DNA from: Burkholderia sp.
GTDB lineage: Bacteria > Pseudomonadota > Gammaproteobacteria > Burkholderiales > Burkholderiaceae
Assembly: GCA_028292565.1 (NCBI GenBank)
Contig: JAQGMD010000322.1
Location: forward strand, 1 to 34,925
Direction of reading: 5' to 3'
DNA: 34,925 nt
Shown: positions 33,966 to 34,925 of the stretch, piece by piece
How the letters are laid out: every line of letters starts with the position of its first letter
How positions within the stretch are numbered: position 1 is the stretch's first letter
Position numbers and translations under genes: made by a program
The notes under the pieces: model-generated
Told to the model about the DNA's origin: nothing
Databases searched by the model: none
What the model saw: only the letters and a program-made list of their open reading frames with translations

Positions 33966-34925
33966 ATGTTTTCTGTTGTGACATTCAAGCGCGCAAGCGC
34001 GATGAAAGCCTTGTGCTGGTTGATCTCGCTGAGCGGTTTGCTCGCGCATGTCGGCGTCCTGGCCGAGGACGTTCTGCGTGTCGGGTCCAAACGATTCACC
34101 GAGTCGTACATCCTCGGCGAAATCCTCGCGCAAACCGCCCGTCCCTATGCCAATGCGGAACACAAGCAGGGACTCGGGAACACCGCTATCGTTTTCGAAG
34201 CACTCAAGGCCGGCAGCATCGACCTCTACCCGGAGTACATCGGCACTATCGATCGCGAGATACTGAAGCATGCATCTCCTGCGTCCATCGAGTCGATCAG
34301 GCGCGAACTCGCCACGCAGGGGTTGGGGATGAGTGTACCGCTCGGCTTCAACAACAGTTACGCGTTAGCCATGCGCGCTGCCGACGCCGAGCGATTGCAG
34401 CTCCGCAGCCTCAGCGATCTTGCGCAGCACCCGCATCTGCGGATGGGACTCTCGCATGAGTTTCTTGGGCGCGCGGACGGCTGGCCGGGATTGGCGCAAC
34501 GCTATGCGCTGTCGCAGAAGGCGACCGGACTTGACCATGGCATCGCCTACGAGGCGTTGGCGAACCGGCAGGTGGACGTCATCGATATTTATTCGACCGA
34601 TGCAAAGATCAAACAACTCGGTCTGCGCGTTCTGTCGGATGACTTGAATTACTTTCCCCGCTATGACGCGGTGCTGCTGTATCGCCTCGATATCGCGCAA
34701 CGGTTTCCGCAGGCATGGCAGGCTTTGCAGAAGCTGGAAGGACGTATTACATCGGACGCGATGATTGCGATGAACGCAGCGGCGGAACTCGAAGGGAAAA
34801 CCTTTTCCGCAATTGCGAAATCCTTTCTCACGCAGGGCAAATCGGAAGTGTCGGCGCGAACCGGATTTTTTGCCAAGCTGTTTGACGATAGCCTGCTGCG
34901 CCTGACCCGGGAACACATCACGCTG
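33966..34925 (+). CDS. Osmoprotectant-type ABC transporter substrate-binding protein, possibly permease-fused (partial)
   Basis: The frame stays open to the window end (320 codons). After an N-terminal signal sequence (hydrophobic LCWLISLSGLLAHVGVLA, about residues 15-32), the mature part begins VLRVGSKRFTESYILGEIL. That is the hallmark of the OpuAC/OsmF-type glycine betaine/choline-binding domain; LYPEYIGT and VDVIDIYSTDAKI support it. The last residues (LFDDSLLRLTREHITL) resemble the linker into the inner-membrane permease of fused permease/binding proteins. If so, the first hydrophobic stretch may be a membrane anchor. AAGGGG lies 4 nt before the chosen ATG; an in-frame ATG at 34002 is the alternative. 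The 152 bp shared with the SDR gene hold divergent promoters. Confidence 0.82.
   Translation, partial: MFSVVTFKRASAMKALCWLISLSGLLAHVGVLAEDVLRVGSKRFTESYILGEILAQTARPYANAEHKQGLGNTAIVFEALKAGSIDLYPEYIGTIDREILKHASPASIESIRRELATQGLGMSVPLGFNNSYALAMRAADAERLQLRSLSDLAQHPHLRMGLSHEFLGRADGWPGLAQRYALSQKATGLDHGIAYEALANRQVDVIDIYSTDAKIKQLGLRVLSDDLNYFPRYDAVLLYRLDIAQRFPQAWQALQKLEGRITSDAMIAMNAAAELEGKTFSAIAKSFLTQGKSEVSARTGFFAKLFDDSLLRLTREHITL

Overview
The window looks like chromosomal DNA of a high-GC betaproteobacterium, most likely Burkholderiales and perhaps Oxalobacteraceae. This is inferred from the EpsF/EpsG-type chain-length proteins, the CoA-dependent aromatic-degradation-style operon, strongly G/C-biased third codon positions and the intergenic repeat types. 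No rRNA, tRNA, CRISPR array, transposase or phage gene was recognised.

Left flank (1-7329). The tail of an unidentified gene is followed by a MarR regulator, a crotonase-fold enzyme, an acyl-CoA dehydrogenase and a RidA-family protein, all on the plus strand and tightly spaced. This looks like a CoA-thioester catabolic operon. After a 392-bp gap with two REP-like hairpins comes a translationally coupled SbcD/SbcC-like pair: a Mre11-type phosphoesterase and a coiled-coil ATPase without a visible zinc hook.

Centre (7580-32425): an exopolysaccharide (EPS) locus of about 25 kb. A minus-strand operon runs 17506 to 8711: epsF, epsG, a Wzy/O-antigen-ligase-like polymerase, two GT4 glycosyltransferases, a Wzx-type flippase and an exported glycoside-hydrolase-like protein. 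Around it lie two paralogous GNAT/BioF2-like acyltransferases, a flavin monooxygenase-like protein, a lipoprotein with a long Pro-Ala linker, a FemAB-like transferase, an ATP-grasp ligase and a plus-strand series: PaaK/CapK-like adenylate-forming enzyme, GT4, heparinase II/III-like lyase, then algD (GDP-mannose 6-dehydrogenase) and another GT4. AlgD with Wzx/Wzy/EpsF, but without an alginate polymerase, suggests a Wzy-dependent polymer containing mannuronic acid. The ATP-grasp, CapK-like, FemAB-like and GNAT genes suggest acyl or amino-acid decoration (inference). No outer-membrane exporter (Wza/EpsE type) or priming sugar-phosphate transferase is in the window.

Right flank (32426-34925). A 388-bp gap holds a repeat shared with the left border of the EPS locus, a perfect 22-bp-stem hairpin and a leader hairpin touching the Shine-Dalgarno of a 66-aa gene. 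A convergent SDR oxidoreductase and the start of an osmoprotectant-type ABC substrate-binding (probably SBP-permease fusion) gene follow.

The most unusual non-coding signal is the intergenic element at 7356-7445 and 32533-32622. It contains an inverted pair of DnaA-box-like 9-mers and aligns without gaps over 90 bp at both borders of the EPS locus.
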